The notes: generated from the sequence alone by a model not told the origin. Positions 16,052 through 25,309 are shown, counted from the stretch's first letter. The stretch is DNA of 40,194 nt from Bacteroidales bacterium (GCA_022784645.1 JALFZG010000054.1:1-40194); one strand, 5' to 3'. Made by a program: numbers and translations.

Positions 16052-17614
16052 ATGGCAACAAATTCAGAAAAACTTCAGAAGCTCATCGAGAAGCGTGAGC
16101 AAGCTATGGCAGGCGGTGGTGCAGCAGCCGTAGAAAAACACCACGCCAAAGGCAGCTACACGGCTCGTGAGCGTATCAACAAACTGCTTGACGAAGGCAG
16201 CTTCGAAGAGGTGGACATGTTCCTCACTCACCGCTGCACCGACTTCGGCATGGAGAAGAAAGTGTTCTTGGGCGATGGCGTAGCTGTAGGTTCGGGTACG
16301 ATTGACGGCCGCTTGGTCTTCGTATTTGCTCAAGATGCTACCGTAATCGGCGGCTCGCTCTCTGAAACGATGGCTCAGAAAATCTGCCACGTGATGGACC
16401 TCGGTATGAAATTAGGTGCACCGATCATCGGTTTGAACGACTCGGGTGGCGCACGTATTCAAGAAGGTGCTTGCGCATTGGCAGGTTACGCAGAGATCTT
16501 CGAGCGCAATATCCTTGCATCGGGCGTTGTTCCTCAGATTTCCGTTATCTTCGGCCCCTGCGCTGGTGGTGCCGTTTACAGCCCCGCTCTTACGGACTTC
16601 ATCATGATGACCGAGCAGAATTCTTACATGTTCATCACCGGTCCGAAGGTAGTAAAATCGGTTACGGGTGAAGACGTAACGGTAGAGCAGCTCGGTGGCG
16701 CTAAGGTACATGCTACCAAGTCGGGCGTTACCCACTTCGTAGCAGCTACGGAAGACGAAGCATTGGCAGAGGTTCGCCGCCTGGTAAGCTTCATTCCGCA
16801 GAACAATATGGAAGAGGCTCCGCGCGTAGAGTGCACCGACCCCATTGACCGCGTAGAAGACAGCTTGAACGACCTCGTTCCTGCTGACCCCAACAAGCCT
16901 TACAACATGAAGGATATCATCAACCTGATTGTGGATAACGGCGACTTCATGGAGGTTCAGAAAGATTATGCAAAGAACATCATCTGCGGTTTCGCTCGTT
17001 TCAACGGCCGCTCTACGGGTATCATCGCCAACCAACCGAGCTGGATTGCCGGCGTATTGGACTGCGATGCTTCTCGCAAAGCCGCTCGCTTCGTTCGTTT
17101 CTGCGATGCCTTCAATATTCAGATTCTTACGCTCGTTGACGTTCCGGGCTTCCTCTGCGGTACGGGCCAAGAGTATGCCGGCATCATCGACCATGGTGCT
17201 AAGCTGATGTTCGCCTTTGGTGAAGCTACCGTTCCTAAGGTAACCGTAACGATTCGTAAGTCTTACGGCGGCAGCCATATCGTGATGTCTTGCAAGCAGC
17301 TTCGTGGCGACTATTGCTACAGTTGGCCGAATGCAGAGATTGCCGTTATGGGTGCATCGGGCGCAGTAGGCGTGCTCCATGCTAAAGCCATCAAGGCTAT
17401 CGAGGATCCTGCAGAGCGCAAGGCCTTCATCGCTGAGAAAGAAGCAGAATACAAAGACAAGTTCGCGAGCCCATATCAGGCAGCTAACCGCGGCTATATT
17501 GATGACGTTATTGAACCGCGCAACACGCGCAAGCGCATCATCAAAGCTTTCGAGCAGCTCCAGACCAAGAAGCTCACCAACCCGCTCAAGAAGCACTGCA
17601 ATATTCCTCTTTAA
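16052..17614 (+). CDS. mmdA: Methylmalonyl-CoA decarboxylase alpha subunit (carboxyltransferase)
   Basis: A 520-residue acyl-CoA carboxyltransferase: two crotonase-like halves with the acyl-CoA oxyanion loops FGPCAGGAVYSPAL (N half) and the GGSHIVMSCKQLRGDY region (C half). It moves the carboxyl group from (S)-methylmalonyl-CoA to biotin on the carrier subunit, releasing propionyl-CoA. Propionyl-CoA carboxylase beta chains are nearly identical in sequence, so the assignment to the decarboxylase rests on the following Na+-pump subunits. It is soluble and bound to the membrane complex through the delta subunit. It is separated by 12 bp from mmdD. Confidence 0.93.
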   Translation: MATNSEKLQKLIEKREQAMAGGGAAAVEKHHAKGSYTARERINKLLDEGSFEEVDMFLTHRCTDFGMEKKVFLGDGVAVGSGTIDGRLVFVFAQDATVIGGSLSETMAQKICHVMDLGMKLGAPIIGLNDSGGARIQEGACALAGYAEIFERNILASGVVPQISVIFGPCAGGAVYSPALTDFIMMTEQNSYMFITGPKVVKSVTGEDVTVEQLGGAKVHATKSGVTHFVAATEDEALAEVRRLVSFIPQNNMEEAPRVECTDPIDRVEDSLNDLVPADPNKPYNMKDIINLIVDNGDFMEVQKDYAKNIICGFARFNGRSTGIIANQPSWIAGVLDCDASRKAARFVRFCDAFNIQILTLVDVPGFLCGTGQEYAGIIDHGAKLMFAFGEATVPKVTVTIRKSYGGSHIVMSCKQLRGDYCYSWPNAEIAVMGASGAVGVLHAKAIKAIEDPAERKAFIAEKEAEYKDKFASPYQAANRGYIDDVIEPRNTRKRIIKAFEQLQTKKLTNPLKKHCNIPL

Positions 17615-17626
17615 CAGACAATCATT

Positions 17627-18028
17627 ATGAATATCTTACTTGCAGTAACAGCTGATACATGGATCATTACCGGTCTTGGTTTTGGTATCGTGCTCGCGTT
17701 GCTCGTTTGCCTCATCTATATCCTCAAGTTCTTCGGCTTCGTAATGCAGAAGGCTACCGGAGGTTGCAAGAAAGAGGCAAAGGCAGCTCAGCCAGCGCGC
17801 GTAGAGCCGAAGACCAAGGTGTCGCCTGTGCCGACTGACGAAGGCACGATGGCGGCTATCGCCATGGCATTGAGCGAGGCAAGCGACGATGATAAGGTGG
17901 CTATCGCTATGGCGCTCCACCTCTATTATGGTCACGCTCACGACTTCGTTGACACCAACCTCACCATGACCGCTAAGCCGACCGCATGGAACAGCAAAGT
18001 ATTCGGCATGAACAACGCCGGATTTTAA
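17627..18028 (+). CDS. mmdD: Methylmalonyl-CoA decarboxylase delta subunit (OadG-like)
   Basis: A 133-residue small subunit with one N-terminal membrane helix (about 14-38, GLGFGIVLALLVCLIYILKFF), a basic stretch after it, and a soluble C-terminal tail with repeated IAMALSEASDDDKVAIAMAL helices. Proteins of the OadG/MmdD family anchor the carboxyltransferase to the beta subunit and help assembly. Sequence conservation in the family is low; position between mmdA and mmdC is the strongest support. The tail is longer than in many OadG proteins. Confidence 0.85.
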   Translation: MNILLAVTADTWIITGLGFGIVLALLVCLIYILKFFGFVMQKATGGCKKEAKAAQPARVEPKTKVSPVPTDEGTMAAIAMALSEASDDDKVAIAMALHLYYGHAHDFVDTNLTMTAKPTAWNSKVFGMNNAGF

Positions 18029-18073
18029 TCATTCACAAAATCGGCCAAACGGCCACAGTATAAAAACACAATT

Positions 18074-18529
18074 ATGGCAAAAGAATTTTCTTTTAAGATC
18101 AATGGCGCTGAATATAAGTGCGCTGTAGAAGAGATTGAAGCAGGCCTCACCGAGGTAACTGTAAATGGCAAAAAATATACGGTAGAAACCGAGAAGCCGG
18201 TAGCTCCCGCACCTAAAGCAGCTCCCGCACCCGCTGCCGCTGCTCCTAAGGCTGCCGCACCTGCTGCTCCTAAAGCTGCTCCCGCACCTAAGGCTGCCGC
18301 TCCCGCTGCTGCTGCTGGCGCTCAGGTTAAGAGCCCGCTGCCCGGTTCGGTAGTGAAGGTTTGCGTTAACGAAGGTCAAGACGTGAAGAAGGGCGACACC
18401 CTCCTCATTCTCGAGTCCATGAAGATGGAGAACCCGATTCTTGCAGAGCAGGATGGTAAGGTAGCTCAGGTAGCTGTAGCTGCCGGTCAGACCGTAATGC
18501 AGGACGACCTGCTCGTAGTACTCGCATAA
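18074..18529 (+). CDS. mmdC: Methylmalonyl-CoA decarboxylase gamma subunit (biotin carrier)
   Basis: A 151-residue carrier protein. A short N-terminal domain (1-40) is followed by a flexible Ala/Pro/Lys linker (about 43-83, made of repeated APKAA units) and a biotinyl domain with the acceptor motif ESMKMEN, Lys117 being the biotinylated residue. It shuttles the carboxyl group from the alpha subunit to the membrane beta subunit. The DNA of the linker is itself a degenerate tandem repeat and may vary in length between strains. Confidence 0.95.
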   Translation: MAKEFSFKINGAEYKCAVEEIEAGLTEVTVNGKKYTVETEKPVAPAPKAAPAPAAAAPKAAAPAAPKAAPAPKAAAPAAAAGAQVKSPLPGSVVKVCVNEGQDVKKGDTLLILESMKMENPILAEQDGKVAQVAVAAGQTVMQDDLLVVLA

Positions 18530-18545
18530 TTTTCATAAACACATT

Positions 18546-19721
18546 ATGGATATTATCAATTTCTTCCAAGGCATGGGTTTCATGCAGATAGACTGGCAGC
18601 AGGCAGTGATGCTCCTCCTGAGTTTCTTCCTGCTCTGGCTGGCTATCCACAAGAAATATGAGCCGCTGCTGCTCCTCCCCATCGCATTCGGAATGCTCTT
18701 GACCAATCTGCCGGGTGCGGGCATGTTCCACAGCGAGTTGTGGACGGCTTTCCTCGATGAGAGTTCGCCCGCTTACCACTCATACGGCGCCATCATGAAG
18801 GAGGGCGGCCTCTTGGATGTGCTCTATATCGGCGTTAAGGCAGGCGTTTACCCCTGCTTGATCTTCATCGGTGTAGGTGCCATGACGGATTTCGGTCCGC
18901 TCATTTCCAACCCCAAGAGCCTCATCCTCGGTGCGGCTGCTCAGATTGGTATCTTCGTGACGTTCCTTTGCGCAAGCTTTATGGGCTTTACGCCTGCTGA
19001 AGCCGGTTCAATCGGTATCATCGGTGGTGCTGACGGTCCTACCTCGATCTTCCTCACCTCTAAGTTGGCTCCGCATTTGCTGGGCCCGATTGCTATCGCT
19101 GCATATTCGTACATGGCTCTCGTACCGGTTATTCAGCCGCCTATCATGCGTGCCCTCACCACCAAGAAAGAGCGCGCTATCAAGATGGGGCAGCTCCGTC
19201 CGGTATCTAAGACTGAGAAGATCGTGTTTCCGGTAATCATCACGGCTGTGGTAGCGCTCATCCTCCCGGATGCCGCTCCGCTGATTGGCTGCTTGATGCT
19301 CGGTAACCTGATGAAAGAGTGCGGCGTTGTAGATCGTCTGTCGAAGACCGCTCAAAACGAGCTGATGAATATCGTAGTGATCTTCCTCGGCTTGTCGGTA
19401 GGCGCAACGGCAACCGGTGCATCGTTCCTCAACGTTAAGACCATCATGATCCTCGCCATGGGTATCGTTGCCTTTGGTTTGGGTAGTGCTGGTGGCGTTT
19501 TGCTCGCTAAGTTTATGAACCTCTTCCTCAAAGAGAAGATCAACCCGCTGATTGGTTCGGCTGGCGTATCGGCAGTGCCGATGGCTGCTCGCGTATCGCA
19601 GACAGTTGGTCAGGAAGAGAACCCGAGCAACTTCCTCCTCATGCACGCTATGGGTCCGAACGTAGCTGGCGTAATCGGCTCGGCTGTAGCTGCCGGCGTA
19701 CTCCTTACGATGCTCGGATAA
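18546..19721 (+). CDS. mmdB: Methylmalonyl-CoA decarboxylase beta subunit (Na+ pump)
   Basis: A 391-residue integral membrane protein of the OadB/MmdB/GcdB family with about nine helices. The Na+-binding aspartate is Asp163 in the invariant segment GADGPTSIF; the second conserved region near [14 protein letters not shown] matches the family's helix VIII region. It decarboxylates carboxybiotin and expels Na+, so the free energy of methylmalonyl-CoA decarboxylation is stored as a sodium gradient. It is the last gene of the operon, with a terminator 30 bp on. Confidence 0.95.
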   Translation: MDIINFFQGMGFMQIDWQQAVMLLLSFFLLWLAIHKKYEPLLLLPIAFGMLLTNLPGAGMFHSELWTAFLDESSPAYHSYGAIMKEGGLLDVLYIGVKAGVYPCLIFIGVGAMTDFGPLISNPKSLILGAAAQIGIFVTFLCASFMGFTPAEAGSIGIIGGADGPTSIFLTSKLAPHLLGPIAIAAYSYMALVPVIQPPIMRALTTKKERAIKMGQLRPVSKTEKIVFPVIITAVVALILPDAAPLIGCLMLGNLMKECGVVDRLSKTAQNELMNIVVIFLGLSVGATATGASFLNVKTIMILAMGIVAFGLGSAGGVLLAKFMNLFLKEKINPLIGSAGVSAVPMAARVSQTVGQEENPSNFLLMHAMGPNVAGVIGSAVAAGVLLTMLG

Positions 19722-19750
19722 GAGGAATTGGCTATTATGGCCGAACAGAT

Positions 19751-19783
19751 AAAAGTCCTCGGCATGCGGCCGGGGACTTTTTC
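19751..19783 (+). terminator. Terminator of the mce-mmd operon
   Basis: AAAGTCC pairs with GGACTTT around a GC-rich upper stem (CGGC-ATGC-GGCCG), followed by a T-run. Placed 30 bp after the mmdB stop. Confidence 0.9.
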
Positions 19784-19820
19784 TTCCTTACTACTGTAAG
19801 GAATGGTGGCAAGTTCCTCA

Positions 19821-19872
19821 TTTGCGAAAACCCATCACTCTTTGCCCCCCATTGCGAAAAACCATCGCTCTT
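19821..19872 (+). repeat. Direct repeat, 30-bp period
   Basis: TTGCGAAAACCCATCACTCT and TTGCGAAAAACCATCGCTCT lie 30 bp apart in the gap before the GH3 gene. No function is apparent; they could be operator half-sites or decayed repeats. Confidence 0.7.
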
Positions 19873-19934
19873 AGCATAAACCTCTGCACTGAGGGTAAAC
19901 ATTCACATCTTCATTGCCATTACCATATTCAACT

Positions 19935-22208
19935 ATGCGCATTCGTCACACCTTATATATTATTATAGTAGGCACCATCATGCTTTCCTGCAAAAACCAT
20001 ACGAATACCGTAATCCACGACGGTTATACAACTGTGGAACAAACGCAAGGTCCTACTTTGGGCTACTCCCCCGAATCGGGCATCAGCCTCATTGAGCAAG
20101 ACGGGCTGCTCTTTAAGGATTTAGACCGCGATGGCGTCATCTCGCCTTATGAAGATTGGCGTTTGGGTGCAGACCAACGTGCAGCCGATTTGGCCACTCG
20201 ACTTAGTATCGAAGAGATTGCCGGTTTGATGCTTTACAGCTTGCACCAACCCATTCTATCAGAAGAGTTGACCGACGAACAACGACATTTCCTCATCGAA
20301 GACAACCTGCGGCATGTGTTGGTAACTACGGTAGCCTCCAAGCGGATAGCCGCTCGCTGGAGCAATAAGGTGCAGGCCCTCTGCGAGGGTATCGGTCATG
20401 GTATTCCTGCCAACAACTCCTCCGACCCGCGTCATACAGCCGTTTCCGATGGCGAATACAACGCGGGTGCAGGTGGCGAGATCAGCTATTGGCCCAACGA
20501 AATCGGCATGGGTGCCACGTTTGATATCGCGTTGGTTCGCCGGTTTGGCGAGATAGCCTCTGCCGAATACCGTGCGCTCGGTATCACGACTGCACTCTCC
20601 CCGCAAGTAGATATAGCTACCGACCCTCGTTGGCGTCGATTCTACGGCACGTACTCCGAAGACCCGGCCCTCAACACGGCCATCGCTGAAGCATACTGCG
20701 ATGCGTTTCAGACTACCCCCGGCGAAAAAAACGGCTGGGGACGCGAGTCGGTGAATGCGATGGTGAAGCATTGGCCGGGAGGCGGCAGCGGCGAAGGAGG
20801 TAGAGATGCGCATTTCTGCTTTGGTAAGTATGCCGTTTATCCCGGTGGCGCCTTCGCGCAACACCTGAAGCCGTTTACGGAGGGTGCTTTCCGCTTGACA
20901 GGTCCTACTAAAACAGCTTCAGCCGTGATGCCCTATTACACCATCAGTCATGGCATTGACCCTTCCGGCGAAGAGAAAGGAAATAACTTCAGCCGATATA
21001 TCATCAGCGACTTACTGAGGGGGCAATATGCCTACGATGGCGTGGTGTGCACCGATTGGGCAGTCACGCATGATAATCCCGCAGTGGGGCTGCACAGCGG
21101 CAAACCGTGGGGCGTAGAGACGCTCACTCCGGCTGAGCGCCATTATGAGGCTTTACGCGCAGGAGTCGATCAGTTTGGCGGCAACAACGAGAAGCAACCC
21201 GTACTCGATACCTACAGGATGTGGGTAGAAGCAGAAAGCGAAGAAGCCGCGCGCAAGCGCTTTGAATTATCTGCTAAACGCCTGCTGCTCAATATCTTCC
21301 GCTGCGGACTCTTCGAGAATCCGTATGTAGATCCCGACTATGCCGATTCGTTTGTTGGCAATGCGCAGTTTTGCAAAGAAGGGTATGAGGCACAGCTCAA
21401 GAGCATCGTGATGCTCAAGAATGCAGGCAAGGTGATTCGTCCGGCTACAGAGGGTGCCAAGCCCAAAGTATATGTGCCGGAGCGCCATTTCCCAGCTGCT
21501 CGTCAGTTCTTCGGCGGATGGGCAGAAGAGAAATGGGCAGTACCGGTTGACTCCCAACTGCTAAACAAGTACTTCGAGGTAGTAGCCTCGCCCGAGGAGG
21601 CTGACATGGCCCTCTGCTTTATCCATTCTCCCCAAGCCGATTTCGGTTACAGCATCGAAGACGCCGAGCAGGGCGGGAATGGGTATATGCCCATCACGCT
21701 CCAATACGAGGATTATACTGCCGCTTCTGCTCGCGAACATAGTATAGCAGGCGGCGACCCCAAAGAGGTTTCTGCCGACCGCGGTTACCAAGGCAAGACG
21801 GTGAGCACCTACAACCGCGATGATATGCTCATGGTGCAACAGATGCGTCAGCGGATGGGTAGCAAGCCCGTGATTACGATAGTGGAGACGGAGCGCCCGT
21901 TTGTAGCCGCTGAGATAGAGCCATATACCGATGTGCTCCTGCTCACGTTCAGCATCAGCCATCAGGCCGTATTGGATATCATCACCGGCAAAGCTGAGCC
22001 CCAAGGCTTACTCCCGATGACCATGCCTCGCAACATGCAAACTGTAGAAACGCAATGCGAGGACTTGCCCCACGATATGGTGCCCTATGTAGATGCAGCA
22101 GGCAATAGTTATACGTTTGCTTTCGGTCTCGATTGGGAAGGCCGCATCAGCGACCATCGCACCAAGCGTTTCCCCTATCAACCAGCTGAAATTAATCAGC
22201 AAAGGTAA
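19935..22208 (+). CDS. Glycoside hydrolase family 3 lipoprotein
   Basis: A 757-residue exo-acting glycosidase. The signal peptide ends in the lipobox MLSC (Cys19), so it is lipid-anchored in periplasm or outer membrane. Near residue 62 is an EF-hand-like loop, DLDRDGVISPYED, probably binding Ca2+. The GH3 TIM-barrel follows, with HGIPANNSSDPRHT, the KHWPGGG motif and the nucleophile Asp374 in GVVCTDWAV. The second alpha/beta sandwich domain begins about residue 470. The C-terminal fibronectin-like domain of many GH3 enzymes is absent. Likely a beta-glucosidase or beta-xylosidase; substrate unknown. The ATG at 19935 is chosen over a TTG at 19914 because the signal peptide starts there. Confidence 0.9.
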   Translation: MRIRHTLYIIIVGTIMLSCKNHTNTVIHDGYTTVEQTQGPTLGYSPESGISLIEQDGLLFKDLDRDGVISPYEDWRLGADQRAADLATRLSIEEIAGLMLYSLHQPILSEELTDEQRHFLIEDNLRHVLVTTVASKRIAARWSNKVQALCEGIGHGIPANNSSDPRHTAVSDGEYNAGAGGEISYWPNEIGMGATFDIALVRRFGEIASAEYRALGITTALSPQVDIATDPRWRRFYGTYSEDPALNTAIAEAYCDAFQTTPGEKNGWGRESVNAMVKHWPGGGSGEGGRDAHFCFGKYAVYPGGAFAQHLKPFTEGAFRLTGPTKTASAVMPYYTISHGIDPSGEEKGNNFSRYIISDLLRGQYAYDGVVCTDWAVTHDNPAVGLHSGKPWGVETLTPAERHYEALRAGVDQFGGNNEKQPVLDTYRMWVEAESEEAARKRFELSAKRLLLNIFRCGLFENPYVDPDYADSFVGNAQFCKEGYEAQLKSIVMLKNAGKVIRPATEGAKPKVYVPERHFPAARQFFGGWAEEKWAVPVDSQLLNKYFEVVASPEEADMALCFIHSPQADFGYSIEDAEQGGNGYMPITLQYEDYTAASAREHSIAGGDPKEVSADRGYQGKTVSTYNRDDMLMVQQMRQRMGSKPVITIVETERPFVAAEIEPYTDVLLLTFSISHQAVLDIITGKAEPQGLLPMTMPRNMQTVETQCEDLPHDMVPYVDAAGNSYTFAFGLDWEGRISDHRTKRFPYQPAEINQQR

Positions 22209-22234
22209 CACAGCTATATTCGGCTATACAATAA

Positions 22235-23536
22235 ATGAAGATATCGTTTCACACATTAGGATGCAAACTCAATTTCGCCGAGACGTCGGCTATTGGTAAG
22301 CAACTCCTCGAACGCGGGCATCAGCGCGCGAAGAAAGGAGAGGCTGCTGATGTTTGCATTCTCAACACCTGCTCGGTCACGGATGTGGCCGATCAGAAAG
22401 GGCGTCAAGCCATCCGCCGATTGCATCGCGAAAATCCGGATGCAACGCTGATTGTAACGGGTTGCTATGCGCAACTCCGTCCAGAAGAAGTGGCATCGAT
22501 AGCGGGTGTGGATTACGTAGTAGGAGCCAACGACAAGCACCTCATTCCGGGCATTGTTGCAGCAGTTGAGGCATTGGCTGACGATGCGCCCCACCCTTGC
22601 GAGATTGCCGTTACGGACTTAGCGCAACCCAACGGACGACTCTCCGAAGAGGGACTCGCTTTTCACCCCTATTACTCGCGCGATGACCGCACGCGTTGTT
22701 TCCTCAAAGTGCAAGACGGCTGCGACTATTACTGCACCTACTGCACCATCCCCATGGCGCGAGGGAAGAGTCGCTGCGGCAGCATCGAAAGCACAGTAAA
22801 GATGGCACAACAAGCTATCGATGAAGGGGCGAAAGAGATCGTGCTGACGGGTGTCAACATCGGCGATTTCGGACGCACCACCGGCGAGACGTTTATCGAT
22901 CTGCTCCGGGCGCTTGATGAGGTTAGGGGCGAAGTGCGCTACCGAATCTCTTCGTGCGAACCGAATCTGCTATCCGACGAAGTGATTGAGTTCGTAAAGC
23001 ACAGCCGCCATTTTGCGCCCCATTTCCATATTCCCCTCCAGAGCGGCAGCAATGAGATTCTGAAAATCATGCATCGGCGCTACGACCGCGAACTTTTTGC
23101 CGAACGCGTAGCGCATATCCGCAGGGTGATGCCGAATGCGTTTATCGGTGTGGATTGCATGGTGGGTGTCCGCGGCGAGACGGAAGCGATGTTTGAAGAC
23201 TACCGACAATTCATCACCTCGCTCGATGTGCAGCAGTTGCATGTTTTCCCATATTCCGAGCGCGCACACACGCGCATGGTGGAGATGGATTTGCCGCGCG
23301 TGAAACCGCAAGAGCAGAAACGTAGAGTGGAGGTGCTCATGCAATTATCCGAGCAAAAACTGCGAGCATTCTACGAGCGTCATCGTGGAGAAGAAGCCGT
23401 GGTGCTTTGGGAGTCGGGCCGCGAGAAAGATGAGGAGGGCAACCTCCTCATGGCCGGCTGGACAGAGAATTATATCCGGGTATCGGCCCCGTTTGACAAA
23501 CAGAAAATCAACACCTTCTGCCATATCACTATCTGA
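22235..23536 (+). CDS. mtaB: tRNA t6A37 methylthiotransferase MtaB
   Basis: A 433-residue radical-SAM methylthiotransferase that turns t6A37 into ms2t6A37 in ANN-decoding tRNAs. The N-terminal UPF0004 domain holds the first [4Fe-4S] cluster cysteines (TLGCKLN, NTCSVTD, VTGCYAQ). The radical-SAM cluster motif is DGCDYYCTYC (CxxxCxxC), followed by PMARGKSR. A TRAM-like C-terminal part follows (about 375-433). The order and length match MtaB rather than MiaB (N-terminus KISFHTLGCKLN is the MtaB type). It starts 26 bp after the GH3 stop and may share its transcript. Confidence 0.93.
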   Translation: MKISFHTLGCKLNFAETSAIGKQLLERGHQRAKKGEAADVCILNTCSVTDVADQKGRQAIRRLHRENPDATLIVTGCYAQLRPEEVASIAGVDYVVGANDKHLIPGIVAAVEALADDAPHPCEIAVTDLAQPNGRLSEEGLAFHPYYSRDDRTRCFLKVQDGCDYYCTYCTIPMARGKSRCGSIESTVKMAQQAIDEGAKEIVLTGVNIGDFGRTTGETFIDLLRALDEVRGEVRYRISSCEPNLLSDEVIEFVKHSRHFAPHFHIPLQSGSNEILKIMHRRYDRELFAERVAHIRRVMPNAFIGVDCMVGVRGETEAMFEDYRQFITSLDVQQLHVFPYSERAHTRMVEMDLPRVKPQEQKRRVEVLMQLSEQKLRAFYERHRGEEAVVLWESGREKDEEGNLLMAGWTENYIRVSAPFDKQKINTFCHITI

Positions 23537-23550
23537 CGCTCAGCGAGCAC

Positions 23551-23597
23551 GGCAATAAGGATGTACGCAATAAGGAGTTTACGCAATAAGGAACGAT
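23551..23597 (+). repeat. Three tandem units of CGCAATAAGGA
   Basis: GGCAATAAGGATGTA, CGCAATAAGGAGTTTA and CGCAATAAGGAACGAT follow one another with 15-16 bp spacing directly after the mtaB stop. Non-coding; no function recognised. Confidence 0.7.
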
Positions 23598-23642
23598 GCT
23601 CCTTCATTCTCCACATAAAATCATAGCAAATTCATTGATTGC

Positions 23643-23662
23643 GTGGGATTTTTGAACCCACC
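23643..23662 (-). repeat. MITE-like repeat, copy E (one end)
   Basis: Read on the minus strand this is GGTGGGTTCAAAAATCCCAC, like the compressed right end of copies B and C. The flank is TATA. It lies between mtaB and the SemiSWEET gene, about 20 bp before its start. Confidence 0.55.
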
Positions 23663-23681
23663 TATAGTATTTTTTATATAC

Positions 23682-23960
23682 ATGGATCCATTTACAATCA
23701 CTTCTTCGATTGCGGGCATCTGTATGGCCGTATGCCAAGTTCCGCAAGCTATTCGCATACTCCGAACGCGCGACACAAGCAGCATATCCCTTACGATGCA
23801 GGTCATCCTTACGGCGGGTATTCTGTTTTGGTTTGTTTCGGGCATTATCCTCTCCGTGCGGGATTTTTGGGAAGGTGTACCGATGTGGTTGAGCAATGGA
23901 TTCTGCCTCATTTCCTGCTTGTATATCTTGATAATGTGCATCTATAACAAAATTAAATAG
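23682..23960 (+). CDS. SemiSWEET sugar transporter
   Basis: A 92-residue membrane protein with three helices (about 5-27, 38-60 and 66-88) and the PQ-loop motif VPQAIRILRTRDTSSIS (Pro21-Gln22), the signature of bacterial SemiSWEETs. These dimerise to form a facilitator for mono- or disaccharides across the cytoplasmic membrane. The start at 23682 gives the normal family length; an in-frame ATG at 23643 would begin inside repeat copy E. Only 4 bp separate it from the YeiH gene, so the two are one operon. Confidence 0.88.
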   Translation: MDPFTITSSIAGICMAVCQVPQAIRILRTRDTSSISLTMQVILTAGILFWFVSGIILSVRDFWEGVPMWLSNGFCLISCLYILIMCIYNKIK

Positions 23961-23964
23961 CAAT

Positions 23965-25059
23965 ATGAATCAGAAAATCGTAAACGCACTTTACATAACA
24001 ATTGTAAGCATTCTCGGTATTAGTCTGCTGATTGGTTTTGCCCAAGAGATAGGCTTGTTTGACTTGGGTTCTTGGTCGTGGATAGGCCATTGGGTTACCT
24101 CTCCTATTGCTTTGGTTATTGGTTTGGTATTTGCCCTCGTTTTGGGCAAAGCCTATCCGGAATTCAACAAGACCATGTCTAAGAAACTGCTCCAATATTC
24201 GGTGATTGGTTTGGGTTTTGGCATGAACGTATATAAGGCCGTGGAGTCGGGCGCAGAAGGAATGGCATTCACCATCATTTCGGTGTTTGGCACACTGCTG
24301 ATTGGTTGGCTGATTGGCCGTAAGATGCTGAAGGTGGATGATCAAACGAGTTACCTCATTTCGGCAGGTACAGCTATCTGCGGTGGCAGCGCCATCGCTG
24401 CCGTAGGCCCTGTGATCAAAGCCAAAGCAGAGTCGATGTCGGTTGCGCTTGGCGTTGTGTTTATCCTCAATGCCATCGGCCTCTTTATTTTTCCCTCCAT
24501 CGGCGATGCTATCGGTATGACGATGAAGCAGTTTGGTATGTGGGCCGCTATTGCTATCCACGACACGTCATCAGTAGTAGGTGCCGGCGCAGCTTACGAT
24601 GCGATGCATCCGGAGCTGATGGCTGCAGAGGGCGTAAGCGCACTCGAAGTGGCTACTACCATCAAACTTACCCGTGCACTTTGGATTGTAGTATTGGCGC
24701 TCATCACCCCTTTCCTTTTCCGCAAGAGTTTAGCCGCAGCAGATGGGGCCAAAGCAAAGCCTTGGTATAAGACCATCCCGATGTTTATTATTTGGTTCAT
24801 CGTAGCCATATTGTTCAACACCTATATCTTGAGTAATGCCGCCCTTATAGGCGAAAGTGCTGCTCAAGTAGGTTCGATGATTGGCGGAGGCATCAATAAG
24901 CTCGCCAAGCACATGATTACGCTCTCCCTCTTCTTTATCGGCGCATCGCTCACGCGTGAGACGCTCAAAGCAGTGGGCATTCGTCCGCTCATTCAAGGTG
25001 TGCTGCTCTGGATCGTCATCTCCTGCTGCTCGCTCGCCTATATCCTGATGGTTGGATAA
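23965..25059 (+). CDS. YeiH/UPF0324 family membrane protein (putative sulfate exporter)
   Basis: A 364-residue polytopic protein with 10-11 helices. It matches the YeiH (Cons_hypoth698) family by the segments YSVIGLGFGMNVYKAVESG, LIGWLIGRKMLKVDD, the repeat SAGTAICGGSAIAAVGPVI and WAAIAIHDTSSVVGAGAAY. Family members are often annotated as putative sulfate exporters, but the transported substrate is not established for most. It sits directly after the SemiSWEET gene and is followed by a strong hairpin. Confidence 0.85.
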   Translation: MNQKIVNALYITIVSILGISLLIGFAQEIGLFDLGSWSWIGHWVTSPIALVIGLVFALVLGKAYPEFNKTMSKKLLQYSVIGLGFGMNVYKAVESGAEGMAFTIISVFGTLLIGWLIGRKMLKVDDQTSYLISAGTAICGGSAIAAVGPVIKAKAESMSVALGVVFILNAIGLFIFPSIGDAIGMTMKQFGMWAAIAIHDTSSVVGAGAAYDAMHPELMAAEGVSALEVATTIKLTRALWIVVLALITPFLFRKSLAAADGAKAKPWYKTIPMFIIWFIVAILFNTYILSNAALIGESAAQVGSMIGGGINKLAKHMITLSLFFIGASLTRETLKAVGIRPLIQGVLLWIVISCCSLAYILMVG

Positions 25060-25092
25060 ACAGCCCCTTAAAGAAAACACAATAAGGAAGAT

Positions 25093-25140
25093 AATATACT
25101 AAAACAGGCTCCTCCAATAGGGAGTCTGTTTTAGTATATT
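25093..25140. terminator. Long palindromic terminator after the YeiH gene
   Basis: AATATACTAAAACAG and CTGTTTTAGTATATT form a perfect 15-bp arm pair with an inner CTCC/GGAG stem. The arms end in A/T, so it can work in either direction. 25141-25249 holds nothing else recognisable. Confidence 0.8.
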
Positions 25141-25249
25141 GATAGACTGCTACATGCAGCCATTCTTACAAAAAAATACGTTAATAATGTAAAACGATTA
25201 CCATATACGATGAGCAACCTAAAAAAACGAAAGAAAAACAGATAATAAT

Positions 25250-25281
25250 TTGGTTATTCCAATTATTTATAGTAACTTTGC
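25250..25281 (+). promoter_or_regulatory. Promoter of the cobalamin-riboswitch gene
   Basis: TTTGG followed by TATTCCAATTATTT and then TAACTTTGC (25273-25281). The -33 region overlaps TTGGTTATTCCAA (25250-25262), an inverted repeat also present in the esterase promoter. Confidence 0.8.
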
Positions 25282-25309
25282 AGTCGGTTTCAAAGAGACC
25301 ATCCACATA

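Noticed and set aside
16412..17596. 394-codon frame antisense to mmdA
   Set aside because: It is a shadow produced by the strong codon bias of mmdA; the plus-strand protein is fully conserved.
23551..23597. Repeat units considered as a CRISPR array (also 39618-39772)
   Set aside because: Units and spacers are too short and irregular, and there are no cas genes.
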